Translations under genes and position numbers: made by a program
Notes under the pieces: model-generated
The model's input: only the letters and a program-made list of their open reading frames with translations
What the model was told of the DNA's origin: nothing
Databases searched by the model: none
Shown here: positions 18,447 through 27,975 of the stretch, one piece after another
Position numbering within the stretch: position 1 is the stretch's first letter
Layout of the letters: every line of letters starts with the position of its first letter
Assembly (NCBI GenBank): GCA_020637595.1
Contig: JACKKE010000001.1
Coordinates: forward strand, 1-64,000
Source: Rhodobacter sp.
GTDB lineage: Bacteria; Pseudomonadota; Alphaproteobacteria; Rhodobacterales; Rhodobacteraceae
Length of the DNA stretch: 64,000 bases
Direction: 5' to 3'

Positions 18447-20024
18447 ATGTCCTCCTCCCAGTGCGAAGACGCCCCCGCCGATCTCCTGGTGATCGGCGGG
18501 GGCATCAATGGTTGCGGCATCGCCCGCGACGCGGCGGGCCGCGGCCTGCGCGTCGTGCTGGCGGAAAAGGGCGATCTGGCCGGCGCGACCTCGTCCGCCT
18601 CGACCAAGCTCTTCCACGGCGGGTTGCGCTACCTCGACTATTTCGAATTCCGCCTGGTGCGCGAGGCGCTGGCGGAACGCGAAACCCTGCTGCGGGCGAT
18701 GCCCCACATCAGCCGACCGATGCGATTCGTCCTGCCCCTGTCGCCCGAGATGCGGTTCGACACCGAAACCCCGGCCTCGCATCTCCTGGGGCTGGTGATG
18801 CCCTGGCTCAAAGGGCGGCGGCCGGCCTGGATGATCCGGCTGGGGCTGTTCCTCTACGACCACCTCGGCGGGCGCAGGATCCTGCCCGGCACCGCCCATC
18901 TGGACCTGCGCCACGCACCCGAGGGCGCGCCGCTGCAGGACCGCTTCGCCGCCGCCTATGAATACAGCGACTGCTGGGTCGATGACGCGCGCCTCGTCGT
19001 GCTCAATGCGCGCGACGCCGCGGCGCGCGGCGCGACCATCCTGACCCGCACCGAGGTGATCGCCGCCACCGCCGAAAACGGGCTCTGGACCGTCACCCTG
19101 CGCGATGGGGCCGGCATCCGCACCCTGCAGGCCCGCACCCTGGTCAATGCCGCCGGCCCCTGGGCGGAACGCATCGTCAAGGATCTGGTCCATGTCCCGC
19201 CCAAGGGCCATGTCCGCCTGGTGCGCGGCTCGCATATCGTCACCCGCCGCCTCTTCGACCACGACAAGGCCTATTTCCTGCAAGGCCCCGACGGCCGGAT
19301 CGTCTTCGCCATCCCTTACGAGGACGATTTCACCCTGATCGGCACCACCGACGCCGAACACACCGACCCTGACACTCCGCCGCGCTGCACCGAATCCGAG
19401 CGCGACTATCTCTGCGCCTTCGCCTCGCGCTATTTCGCCCGCCCCGTGACCCCCGCGGATGTCGTCTGGACCTATTCCGGCGTGCGCCCGCTCTATGACG
19501 ACGGCGCAACCAGCGCCACGGCGGCGACCCGCGACTATGTCCTCGGCCTGAACACCGCGGCCGGCGCGCCGCTGCTCTCGGTCTTCGGTGGCAAGATCAC
19601 CACCTATCGCCGCTTGGCCGAGGCCGCGCTCACCCGCCTCGCGCCGCATCTTTCGACCGGCCAACCCTGGACCGCCGGCGTCGCGCTGCCGGGCGGCGAT
19701 CTGCCGGTCGACGGGCTGCCCGCGCTGGCCGAAACCCTGCGCGCCCGCCACCCGTTCCTGACCGCCGCCTGGGCCCGCCGCCTCGCCCGCGCCTATGGCA
19801 CCGAGGCGCTGACGCTCCTCGACAGCGCGACCACCGCCGCCGACCTCGGCCAGGATTTCGGCGCGACGCTCAGCGAACGCGAGGTCCTCTGGCTGATCCG
19901 CCACGAATACGCCCGCAGCGCCGAGGACATCCTCTGGCGGCGCTCGAAACTGGGCCTGCGGATGACCGCCGAGCAAATCCACACATTGGAAACCTTCCTC
20001 GCCGGGCACCGCGCCGCCGCCTGA
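18447..20024 (+). CDS. glpD: Aerobic glycerol-3-phosphate dehydrogenase
   Basis: Membrane-associated FAD enzyme that oxidises glycerol-3-phosphate to dihydroxyacetone phosphate and feeds electrons to ubiquinone. The 525-residue product starts with the FAD fold DLLVIGGGINGCGIARDAAGRGL and the GlpD signature SSASTKLFHGGLRYL. The middle has TLVNAAGPWAE and IPYEDDFTLIGTTD; the C-terminal helical domain follows VFGGKITTYRRLAE. Divergent from glpR, consistent with repression by it. Confidence 0.96.
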   Translation: MSSSQCEDAPADLLVIGGGINGCGIARDAAGRGLRVVLAEKGDLAGATSSASTKLFHGGLRYLDYFEFRLVREALAERETLLRAMPHISRPMRFVLPLSPEMRFDTETPASHLLGLVMPWLKGRRPAWMIRLGLFLYDHLGGRRILPGTAHLDLRHAPEGAPLQDRFAAAYEYSDCWVDDARLVVLNARDAAARGATILTRTEVIAATAENGLWTVTLRDGAGIRTLQARTLVNAAGPWAERIVKDLVHVPPKGHVRLVRGSHIVTRRLFDHDKAYFLQGPDGRIVFAIPYEDDFTLIGTTDAEHTDPDTPPRCTESERDYLCAFASRYFARPVTPADVVWTYSGVRPLYDDGATSATAATRDYVLGLNTAAGAPLLSVFGGKITTYRRLAEAALTRLAPHLSTGQPWTAGVALPGGDLPVDGLPALAETLRARHPFLTAAWARRLARAYGTEALTLLDSATTAADLGQDFGATLSEREVLWLIRHEYARSAEDILWRRSKLGLRMTAEQIHTLETFLAGHRAAA

Positions 20025-20037
20025 CCGCGCCTGCGCT

Positions 20038-20058
20038 TTCATCTTGCCGAAAATACGC
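20038..20058 (+). repeat. Dispersed intergenic repeat, copy 1 (core only)
   Basis: The core CATCTTGCCGAAAATACGC, preceded by TT, lies just after glpD. Similar cores are at 39732, 55393 and, inverted and diverged, at 30296. This copy lacks the GGGGGC-AGC-GCCCCC hairpin seen in other copies. Confidence 0.7.
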
Positions 20059-20185
20059 ATCCCCGGCCCGCCACCTCGCGCGCACCCCTGGCCCCGGTCA
20101 CTCTGACGCGAATTTCACCACCGCCCCGGTTTTCCTTTCCCGCAACCCACGATAACCTGCGCGCCAAATTCCAAAGGAGCCCCTC

Positions 20186-20701
20186 ATGGCCGAGATCAAA
20201 GACCCCGAAAACACCATCCTGATGGAGCTGAAATCCGGCACCGTCGTCATTGAGCTGCTGCCCGATGTCGCCCCCGGCCATGCCGCGCGGATGAAGGATC
20301 TCGCACGCTCGGGCGCCTATGACGGTGTGGTCTTCCACCGGGTGATCGACGGCTTCATGGCGCAGACCGGCGACGTCGCCAACGGCAATGCCACCAAGGA
20401 CAGCTTCAACATCCGCCGCGCCGGCACCGGCGGCTCGGACCTGCCCGACCTCAAGGCCGAATTCTCGGGCATCCCGCACGACCGCGGCACGCTGGGTGCT
20501 GCCCGGTCGCAGAACCCGCATTCGGCCAACTCGCAATTCTTCATCAATTTCAAGGACAACCACTTCCTGAACCGGCAATACACGGTCTATGGCAGGGTGA
20601 TCTCGGGGATGGAGCACGTCGACGCCATCGTGCGCGGCGAGCCGCCGGCGACCCCTGACCGGATGATCAGCGTCAAGGTGGCTGCCGATGTTCCGGCGTG
20701 A
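20186..20701 (+). CDS. Peptidyl-prolyl cis-trans isomerase, cyclophilin type, cytoplasmic
   Basis: 171-residue cyclophilin without signal peptide. The active-site segment [16 protein letters not shown] contains the catalytic Arg/Phe/Gln set, and NSQFFINFKDNHFLNRQYTVYGRV is the second half of the pocket. RBS AAAGGAG. Its 3' end overlaps the next gene by 14 bp, placing a cytoplasmic and an exported cyclophilin in one transcript. It acts on cytosolic folding clients. Confidence 0.93.
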   Translation: MAEIKDPENTILMELKSGTVVIELLPDVAPGHAARMKDLARSGAYDGVVFHRVIDGFMAQTGDVANGNATKDSFNIRRAGTGGSDLPDLKAEFSGIPHDRGTLGAARSQNPHSANSQFFINFKDNHFLNRQYTVYGRVISGMEHVDAIVRGEPPATPDRMISVKVAADVPA

Positions 20702-21269
20702 TCTTCTGGCGGCGGCGCTGGCGCTGAGCGTCGCGCCCTTCGCCGCCGCGGCAACCGAGGCCCCGGCGAATGCGCCGGTCCTGGAAATCGACGTCGCCGG
20801 CCAGACCCAGGGCACGATCCGCATCGCCCTGCGCCCGGATCTCGCGCCCGAGCATGTCCAGCGCATCATCGACCTGGCCGAGTCGGGCGCCTATGACGGC
20901 GTGGTGTTTCACCGGGTGATCGAGGGCTTCATGGCGCAGACCGGCGACGTGCAGTTCGGCCGCGAAGGCGGCGACACCTCGCGCGCCGGGATGGGCGGTT
21001 CGGACCGCCCGGACCTGAATGCCGAGTTCACGCCCGAGCCCTTTGAACGCGGTGTGATGGGCATGGCACGCTCGCGCAGCCCGAACTCGGCCAACAGCCA
21101 GTTCTTCCTGATGTTCGCCGCCGCGCCGCACCTCGACGGGCAATATACGGTGCTGGGCCAGATCGTCGACGGCTTCGACGTGCTCGATTCGATCAAGCGC
21201 GGGCAGGGGCCGAACGGCGCGGTGCTGGGTCAACCTGACTACATGGCCCATGTGCGGGTAATCCGCTGA
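20688..21269 (+). CDS. Peptidyl-prolyl cis-trans isomerase, cyclophilin type, exported
   Basis: 193-residue cyclophilin with an N-terminal signal peptide ([22 protein letters not shown], cleavage probably near residue 22), hence periplasmic. It carries the same active-site pattern as its neighbour ([32 protein letters not shown]). The start lies inside the 3' end of the cytoplasmic paralogue, overlapping by 14 bp. The pair looks like a tandem duplication with one copy gaining an export signal. Confidence 0.93.
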   Translation: MFRRDLLAAALALSVAPFAAAATEAPANAPVLEIDVAGQTQGTIRIALRPDLAPEHVQRIIDLAESGAYDGVVFHRVIEGFMAQTGDVQFGREGGDTSRAGMGGSDRPDLNAEFTPEPFERGVMGMARSRSPNSANSQFFLMFAAAPHLDGQYTVLGQIVDGFDVLDSIKRGQGPNGAVLGQPDYMAHVRVIR

Positions 21270-21276
21270 CAGCAGA

Positions 21277-21300
21277 GGGCGGGGCAAACCCCCGCCCTTT
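21277..21300 (+). terminator. Terminator after the cyclophilin pair
   Basis: GGGCGGGG (21277-21284), loop CAAA, CCCCGCCC (21290-21297), then TTT. Strong GC stem with a short T-run, seven bases after the stop. Confidence 0.75.
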
Positions 21301-21384
21301 CACCCGCGCCGCAGCGCGGCAGGGCTTTATTTCCCCCACCGGATGCGGCATAGGTGGGGCGACCGAGGAACGGGGATAATCGCC

Positions 21385-21759
21385 ATGAACTTCATCCTTC
21401 GCCTTCTGACCTGGTGGAATGGCCAGACCGTCGGCACGCAGTTGTTTACCTGGCGCAAGGGCGTCAAGGTTGGCGAGGATGCGCAGGGCAACGTCTTTTA
21501 TCGCTCGCGCGACGGCAAGCGCCGCTGGGTGATCTACAACGGCGAGATCGAGGCGAGCCGCATCTCGCCCGACTGGCACGGCTGGCTGCACCACACCTGG
21601 GACGAAACCCCGTCCGAGCGCCCGCTGGCCCACAAGGCCTGGGAACGCCCGCACCACGAAAACCTGACCGGCACCACCGGCGCCTATCTGCCGGCCGGGT
21701 CGCTGCGTCGCGCCAATCCGGCCGAACGGCGCGACTACGAAGCCTGGCAGCCGGAATAA
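21385..21759 (+). CDS. NADH:ubiquinone oxidoreductase subunit NDUFA12 (17.2 kDa) homologue
   Basis: 124-residue protein of the NDUFA12/B17.2 family, an alphaproteobacterial accessory subunit of respiratory complex I encoded away from the nuo operon. Conserved segments are [50 protein letters not shown] and PDWHGWLHH, followed by a loop with [17 protein letters not shown]. The start MNFILRLL at 21385 is preferred; upstream in-frame sequence belongs to the terminator region. It leads a cluster with mlaD and a DUF2155 gene. Confidence 0.93.
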   Translation: MNFILRLLTWWNGQTVGTQLFTWRKGVKVGEDAQGNVFYRSRDGKRRWVIYNGEIEASRISPDWHGWLHHTWDETPSERPLAHKAWERPHHENLTGTTGAYLPAGSLRRANPAERRDYEAWQPE

Positions 21760-21769
21760 GGCCGGCACC

Positions 21770-22234
21770 GTGGCCTATCGCAGTTGGGAAGTCCTGCTGG
21801 GCGCACTTGTGCTGATCGCAGCAGCGGTGTTCGTCGTCTTTGCCCTGCGCACCACCGGCACGGCGCTGACGCAGTCGCAGGGCTATCCGCTGCACGCGAC
21901 CTTCCGCTCGGCCGAAGGCGTGCGCCCGGGGACCGAGGTGCGTCTTGCCGGCGTCAAGATCGGCACCGTGACGGCGCTGACCCTCGATCCGCAAAGCTTC
22001 CGCGCGCAGATCACCGTCTCGGTTCTGCAAGGTATCGCCTTGCCTGCCGACAGCACGATCCAGGTCGCCTCCGAGGGGCTCCTCGGCGGCACCTTTGTCG
22101 AGATCCTGCCGGGCGGCGATATCGACAACCTGCAGCCCGACGATACCTTCCAGGACACCCAGAGCGCGGTGTCGCTGATCCAGCTGTTGCTGCGCGCCTT
22201 CACCGGCTCGGACGACGCCGAGGCAACGCCGTGA
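21770..22234 (+). CDS. mlaD: MlaD-type MCE-domain protein
   Basis: 154-residue protein with one N-terminal membrane anchor (about 8-28, VLLGALVLIAAAVFVVFAL) and a single periplasmic MCE domain (about 38-115) including FRSAEGVRPGTEVRLAGVKIGTV and the hydrophobic hairpin region SEGLLGGTFVEILPGG. MlaD hexamers bind phospholipid in the inner-membrane Mla complex. Start is a GTG at 21770, ten bases after the NDUFA12 gene. The ATPase and permease (MlaF/E) are not adjacent, so partners must be elsewhere. Confidence 0.88.
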   Translation: MAYRSWEVLLGALVLIAAAVFVVFALRTTGTALTQSQGYPLHATFRSAEGVRPGTEVRLAGVKIGTVTALTLDPQSFRAQITVSVLQGIALPADSTIQVASEGLLGGTFVEILPGGDIDNLQPDDTFQDTQSAVSLIQLLLRAFTGSDDAEATP

Positions 22235-22635
22235 TCCGGGCCTTGTGCCTGGCGGCGGCGTTGCTCGCATCGCCCGCCGCGGCCCAGACGATCTGGCAGC
22301 CCCTGCGTCCGGCCGAACCCACGCGCCAACAGGGGCCGGAACTCTCGACAGGCACCCGGGCGACGCTGCGGGCGCTCGACAAGGTCTCGGGCGAGATCGA
22401 GGACATCGCGCTCGACAGCGGTGACACCGGCAGTTTCGGCCGCCTGCACCTGCATGTGATGTCCTGCCGCTATCCGACCGACAACCCGGCCTCGGATGCC
22501 TATGTGTTCCTCGAAATCACCGACGCCCAGCACGAGGACGAACGCCTGTTCCGCGGCTGGATGATCGCCTCCAGCCCCGCGCTCAACGCTCTCGACCACC
22601 CCCGCTACGACGTCTGGGCGCTGCACTGCGAATAA
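22231..22635 (+). CDS. DUF2155 domain protein (exported)
   Basis: 134-residue exported protein beginning at a GTG that overlaps the mlaD stop (GTGA). Signal peptide VIRALCLAAALLASPAAAQ. The rest matches the DUF2155 pattern: ATLRALDKVSGEIEDIALDSG, FGRLHLHVMSCRYP, DAYVFLEITD and LFRGWMIASSPALNALDHPRYDVWALHC. Two cysteines (in MSCRY and the final LHC) may form a disulfide. Function unknown; its link to mlaD suggests the envelope. Confidence 0.88.
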   Translation: MIRALCLAAALLASPAAAQTIWQPLRPAEPTRQQGPELSTGTRATLRALDKVSGEIEDIALDSGDTGSFGRLHLHVMSCRYPTDNPASDAYVFLEITDAQHEDERLFRGWMIASSPALNALDHPRYDVWALHCE

Positions 22636-22690
22636 CGCGGCCGCGCAAGCCCATCTTTGCGTCCCAAATATCCCGGGGGGAGCCGAAGGC

Positions 22691-22759
22691 GGGGGGCAGC
22701 GCCCCCAGGCTCGCGGAACGCGAGCCACCGCCAACGGAGCAAACGGATCTTTGATCCGT
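22691..22759. repeat. Three consecutive hairpins (REP-like cluster)
   Basis: Between two convergent genes lie three perfect inverted repeats in 69 bp: GGGGGC-AGC-GCCCCC (22692-22706), CTCGCG-GAA-CGCGAG (22710-22724) and ACGGATC-TTT-GATCCGT (22743-22759). The first also occurs in the copies at 39776 and 55421; the third resembles 5783-5801. They are preceded by a GGGGGGAG tract also seen at 39753. Confidence 0.75.
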
Positions 22760-22780
22760 GCGCGCAGGCGGCAGCCCCCC

Positions 22781-24562
22781 TCAGCCGATCGGCGCACAGG
22801 CCTCGGCCAGCCAGTCCCGCGCCGTGGCCGAGACCCGTTCCAGCAACGCATCCTCGACCCGCGCGTGATAGGCGTTCAGCCAGTGGCGCTCGTCCTCGGT
22901 CAGCATGTCGCGCTGGATCAGTCGCGTGTCGATCGGGCACAGCGTGATCGTCTCGAACGCCAGCATCGCCCGATTATCGCCCAGTGGTTTCGCCTCGCGC
23001 ACCACGATCAGGTTCTCGATGCGAATCCCCCAGCCGCCGGCGCGGTAATAGCCCGGCTCGTTCGACAGGATCATCCCCGGCTCCAGCGGCAGGGTCGACA
23101 CCCGCGACAGCCGCACCGGCCCTTCATGCACGCTCAGCGCCGCGCCGACGCCGTGGCCGGTGCCGTGGTCGTAATCCTGTCCCGCCAGCCACAGCGGGAA
23201 CCGCGCCAGCGCATCCAGATGCCCGCCCGCGACGCCGCGCGGGAACCGCGCCCGGCTGACCGCGATCATCCCCTGCAGCACCCGCGTATAGGCCGCGCGG
23301 CGCTCGGGTGCGACCGTGCCCACCGGCAGGGTGCGGGTGATGTCGGTGGTGCCGTCAGGATACTGCCCGCCCGAATCGATCAGGAACAGGTCGCCCGGTT
23401 CCAGCCGGCGGTTGGTGTCCTCGGTCACGCGGTAATGGTTGATCGCGGCGTTCGGCCCGGTCGAGCTGATCGTGTCAAAGCTGAGATCCAGCAGGCAGCC
23501 GGTCGCCGCGCGACAGGATTCCAGCTGCTTTGCCATGTCGATCTCGGTCAGCCCGTCCAGCGCATGCGCGTCGAACCAGGCGAGGAATTCGACCATCGCC
23601 ACCGCATCGCGCAGATGCGCCGCGCGCATTCCGGCCAGCTCGGCGTCGTTCTTGCGCGCCTTGGCCAAAAGGCAGGGGTCGGCCCCCTCGACGCCCCGGG
23701 CCAGCGCCGCGCGCACCGCCACCGGCGCGGTCGCCGGGTCATAGCGCACCGCCCCGTTGAGCCCCTTCAGCGCCGCCTCGAACCCCGCGGGCGGGTGCCG
23801 GGTCACGCCGGTTTCCGGGGCGATCCCCGCCAGTTTCGTCGGGTCGATGAACAGATCGAGCCGCGCATCGTCGTGCAGGATCGCGAACCCCTGCACGACC
23901 GGATTGCGGATGATGTCGGCGCCGCGCCAGTTCATCAGCCAGGCCAGACTGTCGGCCAGCGTGATCACCGTGGCCGAGACGCCGTCGCGCCGCAGCCCGG
24001 TGGCCAGCTGTGCCCGCTTGTCGGCCGCGGATTTCCCGGCGAGGTCCAGCGGATGTTCGCGCACCGCGCCGCGGGCCGGTGCCGGCTGATCGGTCCAGAC
24101 GGTGTCCAGCGGGTTGTCCGGCAAAGCCTTCAGGGAGATGTCAGAGCCCTGCAACCCGGCCTCGATCCGGCCGATCTCGTCCGGGGTGTGCAGCCAGGGG
24201 TCATAGCCGATCACCGACCCCTCGGGCGCCTGCTCGCGCAGCCAGTCTTCGGCGCGGGTCTCGGGCCAGGGCACCGGGGAAAAGGTCGACAGGTCGATCT
24301 GTCCCTTGACCTGTTCGCGATAGCGGCCGTCGACGAACACCCCCGCCGCGCCCGGCAGCACGATGCAGAACCCGGCCGAGCCGGTGAAGCCGGTCAGCCA
24401 GGACAGGCGCTCGTCATGCGGGCTGACGTATTCGCCCTGATGCGCATCCGCGCGTGGCACCAGAAAGCCGGTCACGCCCCGCCGGGCGAGTTCCGCGCGC
24501 AACCGCGCCAGCCGGGGCGGGCCGTCCGAGGGGCGGGTGGTGGCGGTAAAGGTCTGGAACAT
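22781..24562 (-). CDS. pepP: Xaa-Pro aminopeptidase (M24B)
   Basis: 593-residue cytosolic metallopeptidase that removes an N-terminal residue preceding proline. It has the long, three-domain layout (two creatinase-type N domains, then the pita-bread catalytic domain from about residue 310) like eukaryotic APP1 rather than short PepP. Dimetal ligands are visible in LFLIDSGGQYPDGTTDITRT (two Asp), GHGVGAALSVHEGP (His), LSNEPGYY (Glu) and RIENLIVV (Glu). The C-terminal extension includes LTEDERHWLNAYHARV. The symbol is assigned by function; the exact paralogue name is uncertain. Confidence 0.93.
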   Translation of the reverse strand: MFQTFTATTRPSDGPPRLARLRAELARRGVTGFLVPRADAHQGEYVSPHDERLSWLTGFTGSAGFCIVLPGAAGVFVDGRYREQVKGQIDLSTFSPVPWPETRAEDWLREQAPEGSVIGYDPWLHTPDEIGRIEAGLQGSDISLKALPDNPLDTVWTDQPAPARGAVREHPLDLAGKSAADKRAQLATGLRRDGVSATVITLADSLAWLMNWRGADIIRNPVVQGFAILHDDARLDLFIDPTKLAGIAPETGVTRHPPAGFEAALKGLNGAVRYDPATAPVAVRAALARGVEGADPCLLAKARKNDAELAGMRAAHLRDAVAMVEFLAWFDAHALDGLTEIDMAKQLESCRAATGCLLDLSFDTISSTGPNAAINHYRVTEDTNRRLEPGDLFLIDSGGQYPDGTTDITRTLPVGTVAPERRAAYTRVLQGMIAVSRARFPRGVAGGHLDALARFPLWLAGQDYDHGTGHGVGAALSVHEGPVRLSRVSTLPLEPGMILSNEPGYYRAGGWGIRIENLIVVREAKPLGDNRAMLAFETITLCPIDTRLIQRDMLTEDERHWLNAYHARVEDALLERVSATARDWLAEACAPIG

Positions 24563-24631
24563 GGCGCGGCCCCGTCGGTTGGTGCGTGCCGCACCATGAC
24601 ACCCCGCGCGGGCCGGCGCAATCGGCCGGGG

Positions 24632-25252
24632 TCAGCGTTCGGTCGCGCCCTTTCCGGCCAGGATCCTGTCGCGAAACCGGGCAATGCGGGCGCGCTGCGT
24701 GGCCTCGGTCTTGGCGCTGGACAGTGCCAGGACATAGCTGCGCTGGCGGCCCGGGGTCAGCGCGGCAAAGCCCTCGGCCATCTCCGGGTCGGCGTCGAGC
24801 GCCTCGACCAGCAGCGCCGGCAGCTCCGGCGCCTCGGCCGCGCGAGACGGGCGTTCGCCGGCCTCGGCCCGGGTGCGGGCCTGGGCCAGCAGCGCGGTCA
24901 GGGCGGGGGCAATCCGGTCGATGTCGGCAAGGGCCGTGAAGCGGATGGTGGTCGGTGCGCGGCTGTTTGGCCCGGCGGGTTGCAACAGCCCCGCGGGATC
25001 ATCGAGCAGATCGGCATCGGGGAAGGTGATGCGGAAATCCTCGCGGAAGGCCCCGAGCAGCGCCAGGTTGCGTCCGGCATGGCGATAGCAGGGATGGCTC
25101 CAGCGCAGGGTCTCTTCCAGCCCGGCGTCACGGCAGAGCTGGCGCAGCCGCGCCAGCCCTTCGGCCCAGTGACGGGCGGAGCAATCGTCGGTGGCAAAGC
25201 GGGCGCAACGGCCGCAGCCGTCAAGGAAATACCCCTCTGCCGCGCCGCTCAC
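24632..25252 (-). CDS. YdeI/OmdA-like protein with DUF1801-type domain
   Basis: 206-residue protein. An N-terminal DUF1801-like domain (about 25-125: [23 protein letters not shown], then [13 protein letters not shown]) is followed by a C-terminal YdeI/OmdA helical domain (about 150-206: [39 protein letters not shown]). Homologues have been linked to bacteriocin or peptide resistance, but the mechanism is unclear. It starts at a GTG that overlaps the cobT stop (GTGA), so it is cotranslated with cobT; the functional link is not obvious. The cysteines C13, C16 and C24 near the start are notable. Confidence 0.8.
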   Translation of the reverse strand: MSGAAEGYFLDGCGRCARFATDDCSARHWAEGLARLRQLCRDAGLEETLRWSHPCYRHAGRNLALLGAFREDFRITFPDADLLDDPAGLLQPAGPNSRAPTTIRFTALADIDRIAPALTALLAQARTRAEAGERPSRAAEAPELPALLVEALDADPEMAEGFAALTPGRQRSYVLALSSAKTEATQRARIARFRDRILAGKGATER

Positions 25253-27120
25253 CGCCCCATGACCGAGGCCATCCCCATCACCCTTGCCCGGGCGCGCGGG
25301 TCGGCGTCAAAGAGCGCGGCGAGCTGTTCGGTCATCGCGCCGGCCAGTTGTTCGACATCGGTGATCGTCACCGCGCGCTCGTAATAGCGCGTCACGTCAT
25401 GGCCGATGCCGATCGCCAGCAGCTCCACCGCCTTGCGCTTTTCGATCATGGCGATCACGTCGCGCAGGTGTTTTTCCAGGAAATTCGCGGCATTGACCGA
25501 CAGGGTGCTGTCATCGACCGGCGCGCCGTCGGAAATCACCATCAGGATCTTGCGCTGCTCGCGCCGCACCAGCATCCGCCGGTGCGCCCATTCCAGCGCC
25601 TCGCCGTCGATGTTTTCCTTCAGCAGGCCCTCTTTCATCATCAGGCCCAGGTTGTCCTTGACCCGCCGCCACGGGGCGTCGGCGCCCTTGTAGACGATGT
25701 GGCGCAGGTCGTTCAGGCGGCCCGGCGATTGCTTGCGGCCCTCGGCCAGCCATTTCTCGCGGCTCTGGCCACCCTTCCAGGCGCGGGTGGTAAAGCCGAG
25801 GATCTCGACCTTGACCTGACAGCGTTCCAGCGTGCGGGCCAGCACATCGGCGCAGATCGCGGCGATCGAAATCGGCCGCCCGCGCATCGAGCCCGAGTTG
25901 TCCAGAAGCAGCGTCACCACCGTGTCGCGGAAATCGGTGTCCTTTTCCCATTTGAAGGACAGCGGCGTCGTCGGGTTCGCGACCACACGCGCCAGCCGTC
26001 CGGCATCCAGGATGCCCTCTTCCTTGTCGAACTCCCAACTGCGGTTCTGCTGCGCCTGAAGCCGGCGCTGCAGCTTGTTGGCAAGGCGGCTGACCGCCCC
26101 CTTCAGCGGGTCCAGCTGCTGGTCGAGATAGGCGCGCAGCCGCTCCAGCTCGACGGGTTCCGCCAGATCCTCGGCGGCGATTTCCTCGTCGAACTGGGTG
26201 GTGAAGACCGCATAGTTCGGGTCGGCGTCGGAATGCGGTGCGGGGGCCGGGGGCTCGGGCGGGGCCTCGGCCTGCGGCATCTCGCTTTCCTCGGACATCT
26301 CGTCGTCGGCCGACTCGTCCATCACCGCCTCGGTCTCGGCGGTTTCCTGCTGCGGGCCGTCCTCTTCCGAGGTCTCGTCCTGCTCCTGGCTGTCGTCGCC
26401 CTGGCTGTCGGGGTTCTCGGGCGAGTCCTCCTGCTCCTCCTCGGTCCCTTCCTCCTCGTCGCCCATCTCGTCGGGGTCGTCGCCCAGCTGGTCGCCGTAA
26501 CCCAGATCCTCGATCACCCGGCGGGCAAAGCGGGCAAAGGCCGCCTGGTCGCCCAGCACATGGTCGAGGTTCTCCAGCGTTTCGCCGGCCTGCTCCTCGA
26601 AGAACGGACGCCACAGGTCGGCCACCGTCTGCGCCCCCTTGGGCAGCACCCGGTGCGAGGCCAGCTCGCGGATCAGATAACCGGCTGCAACCGGCAGCGG
26701 GGCCTCGGTCTGGCTGCGGATCTGGGCATAGCCCTTGCGCTCGGCCTCATGGGCGATGCGCGCGTCAATGTTCGAGGCCGTGCCCGGCATGTGCTGCGCG
26801 CCCACCGCCTCGCAGCGGGCGGTTTCCATCGCCTCGTAGAGGTCGCGCGCCATCTGCCCCTGCGGCAGGTAGCGCGCATGCGTGCCCGCGTCGTGATAGC
26901 GTCGTTTCATGGCGAAACCATCGGCGGTGCCGCGCGCCAGCAGAACCTCGTCGCGGGTCATCCGGCGGGTGACCTGCGGCAGGCGGATCGTTTCCTTGGT
27001 CATTCCCGGCGGGTCGACGGTGAAGCTGACGGCGACCTCGGCGTCGTCGGCAAGCACGCGCGTGGCCTCGGTCAGGGCCTTCTTGAACGGATCGGCGGGG
27101 TTGTCGCTGGGCTTCTGCAT
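25249..27120 (-). CDS. cobT: Aerobic cobaltochelatase subunit CobT
   Basis: Large subunit of the CobNST chelatase, which inserts cobalt into hydrogenobyrinate a,c-diamide in aerobic cobalamin synthesis. 623 residues from MQKPSDNP (27120). The N-terminal region is helical, followed by a long Glu/Asp-rich stretch (about 205-300) and a C-terminal VWA domain with the MIDAS motif [11 protein letters not shown] and later [14 protein letters not shown]. CobT pairs with the AAA+ protein CobS. Here cobS lies about 2 kb upstream on the same strand, with three genes between. Not to be confused with the phosphoribosyltransferase CobT. Confidence 0.95.
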   Translation of the reverse strand: MQKPSDNPADPFKKALTEATRVLADDAEVAVSFTVDPPGMTKETIRLPQVTRRMTRDEVLLARGTADGFAMKRRYHDAGTHARYLPQGQMARDLYEAMETARCEAVGAQHMPGTASNIDARIAHEAERKGYAQIRSQTEAPLPVAAGYLIRELASHRVLPKGAQTVADLWRPFFEEQAGETLENLDHVLGDQAAFARFARRVIEDLGYGDQLGDDPDEMGDEEEGTEEEQEDSPENPDSQGDDSQEQDETSEEDGPQQETAETEAVMDESADDEMSEESEMPQAEAPPEPPAPAPHSDADPNYAVFTTQFDEEIAAEDLAEPVELERLRAYLDQQLDPLKGAVSRLANKLQRRLQAQQNRSWEFDKEEGILDAGRLARVVANPTTPLSFKWEKDTDFRDTVVTLLLDNSGSMRGRPISIAAICADVLARTLERCQVKVEILGFTTRAWKGGQSREKWLAEGRKQSPGRLNDLRHIVYKGADAPWRRVKDNLGLMMKEGLLKENIDGEALEWAHRRMLVRREQRKILMVISDGAPVDDSTLSVNAANFLEKHLRDVIAMIEKRKAVELLAIGIGHDVTRYYERAVTITDVEQLAGAMTEQLAALFDADPRARARVMGMASVMGR

Positions 27121-27184
27121 GGGGATGTTATGCACCCGCAATGGGCGCTGGAAAAGGGGCGAAATGCGCGCGCCGGCGGGTGGT

Positions 27185-27793
27185 TCACCGGAACAGATCC
27201 ATGCAGATCGGGGGGGCGTAGCTTTCGGTGAGCGAGGCCAGCGGGAAGCTGGCGGCCTCGGTCGTGCCCTCGCGGTGGATCTCGGCAGCGTCGTCGCCCG
27301 GACCCAGGGTCAGCTCATAGCGGCTGGTCAGCAGGTTCACCGAGCAGCCGCCGTAATGCGACAGGTCCAGCCGGTCGTAAAAGCTGTAATCATAGCCCGC
27401 GACCACGAAGCCGCCGTCGCGCCAGGCGATGGTCAGCCCGGCGGACCAGGGGGTGCGGCCGATGCCGATCTGTTCGGTCTGCAGCACGAAGCTGCTGTCG
27501 CTGCGGGGCGCGAAACTGGGGGCCTGACCGGCCATCGGCCCGGCAAAGACCACCGCCGGCAGGGTCAGCACCGGGTCGAGCCCGTAGATGCCGCCGCCGC
27601 GATAGACGGTCAGGTCGGCCATGCCGTCCTCGGCCCGGGTCAGGGTGACCGCGTCCAGCATGTCGTCGCCGTTCCAGTCGCCGGAAATCGCGGCGATCAG
27701 TGCGCCGGGGCCGGGCGGGTCGGCCAGCGCCGGGGTGGCCAGAGCGGAGGTGGCCAGAGTGGAGGTGGCAAGGATCAGGAAAACACTGCGCAT
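27185..27793 (-). CDS. Exported hypothetical protein with FG-GAP/EF-hand-like motif
   Basis: 202-residue protein of unknown function. Starting at 27793, it has a signal peptide ([24 protein letters not shown]) built from near-identical five-residue units. Just after cleavage comes [15 protein letters not shown], a D39-x-N41-x-D43...D47 calcium-loop pattern typical of FG-GAP/VCBS repeats. Two cysteines lie further on (YGGCSVNLL and the near-terminal PPICMDLF). It sits on the minus strand between cobT and the divergent FMN reductase gene, 64 bp upstream of cobT. Confidence 0.75.
   Translation of the reverse strand: MRSVFLILATSTLATSALATPALADPPGPGALIAAISGDWNGDDMLDAVTLTRAEDGMADLTVYRGGGIYGLDPVLTLPAVVFAGPMAGQAPSFAPRSDSSFVLQTEQIGIGRTPWSAGLTIAWRDGGFVVAGYDYSFYDRLDLSHYGGCSVNLLTSRYELTLGPGDDAAEIHREGTTEAASFPLASLTESYAPPICMDLFR
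27734..27763. repeat. 15-bp tandem repeat within a signal-peptide sequence
   Basis: GGTGGCCAGAGCGGA (27734-27748) is followed by GGTGGCCAGAGTGGA (27749-27763) and a partial third unit GGTGGC. On the minus strand the units encode ALAT/TLAT-type repeats in the hydrophobic core of the signal peptide, so copy-number change would alter its length in frame. Confidence 0.8.
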
Positions 27794-27975
27794 CGGAAAA
27801 CCTCGGGGATTGAAAGCCCCCATCCTAGCCGCGCCCGCGGCCCCGACAAAGGGGCGGTGACCGGAACGTGATGCCCGGCAAGTCTGCGTTTTCGCACAGG
27901 GCTTGCGCGGCGGCGGGCGATGACTTTGGGGCGCGCCGGGCGCAGATGGGGGGCAGACAACAACAGGAGTGTCCC

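Noticed and set aside
22751..25384. An 877-codon plus-strand frame opposite pepP and the YdeI-like gene
   Set aside because: Antisense to conserved genes; composition (Arg, Gln, His, Gly) is typical of a shadow frame.
25348..27231. A 627-codon plus-strand frame opposite cobT
   Set aside because: Mirror of the cobT sequence, including the acidic region read as hydrophobic repeats; no independent support.
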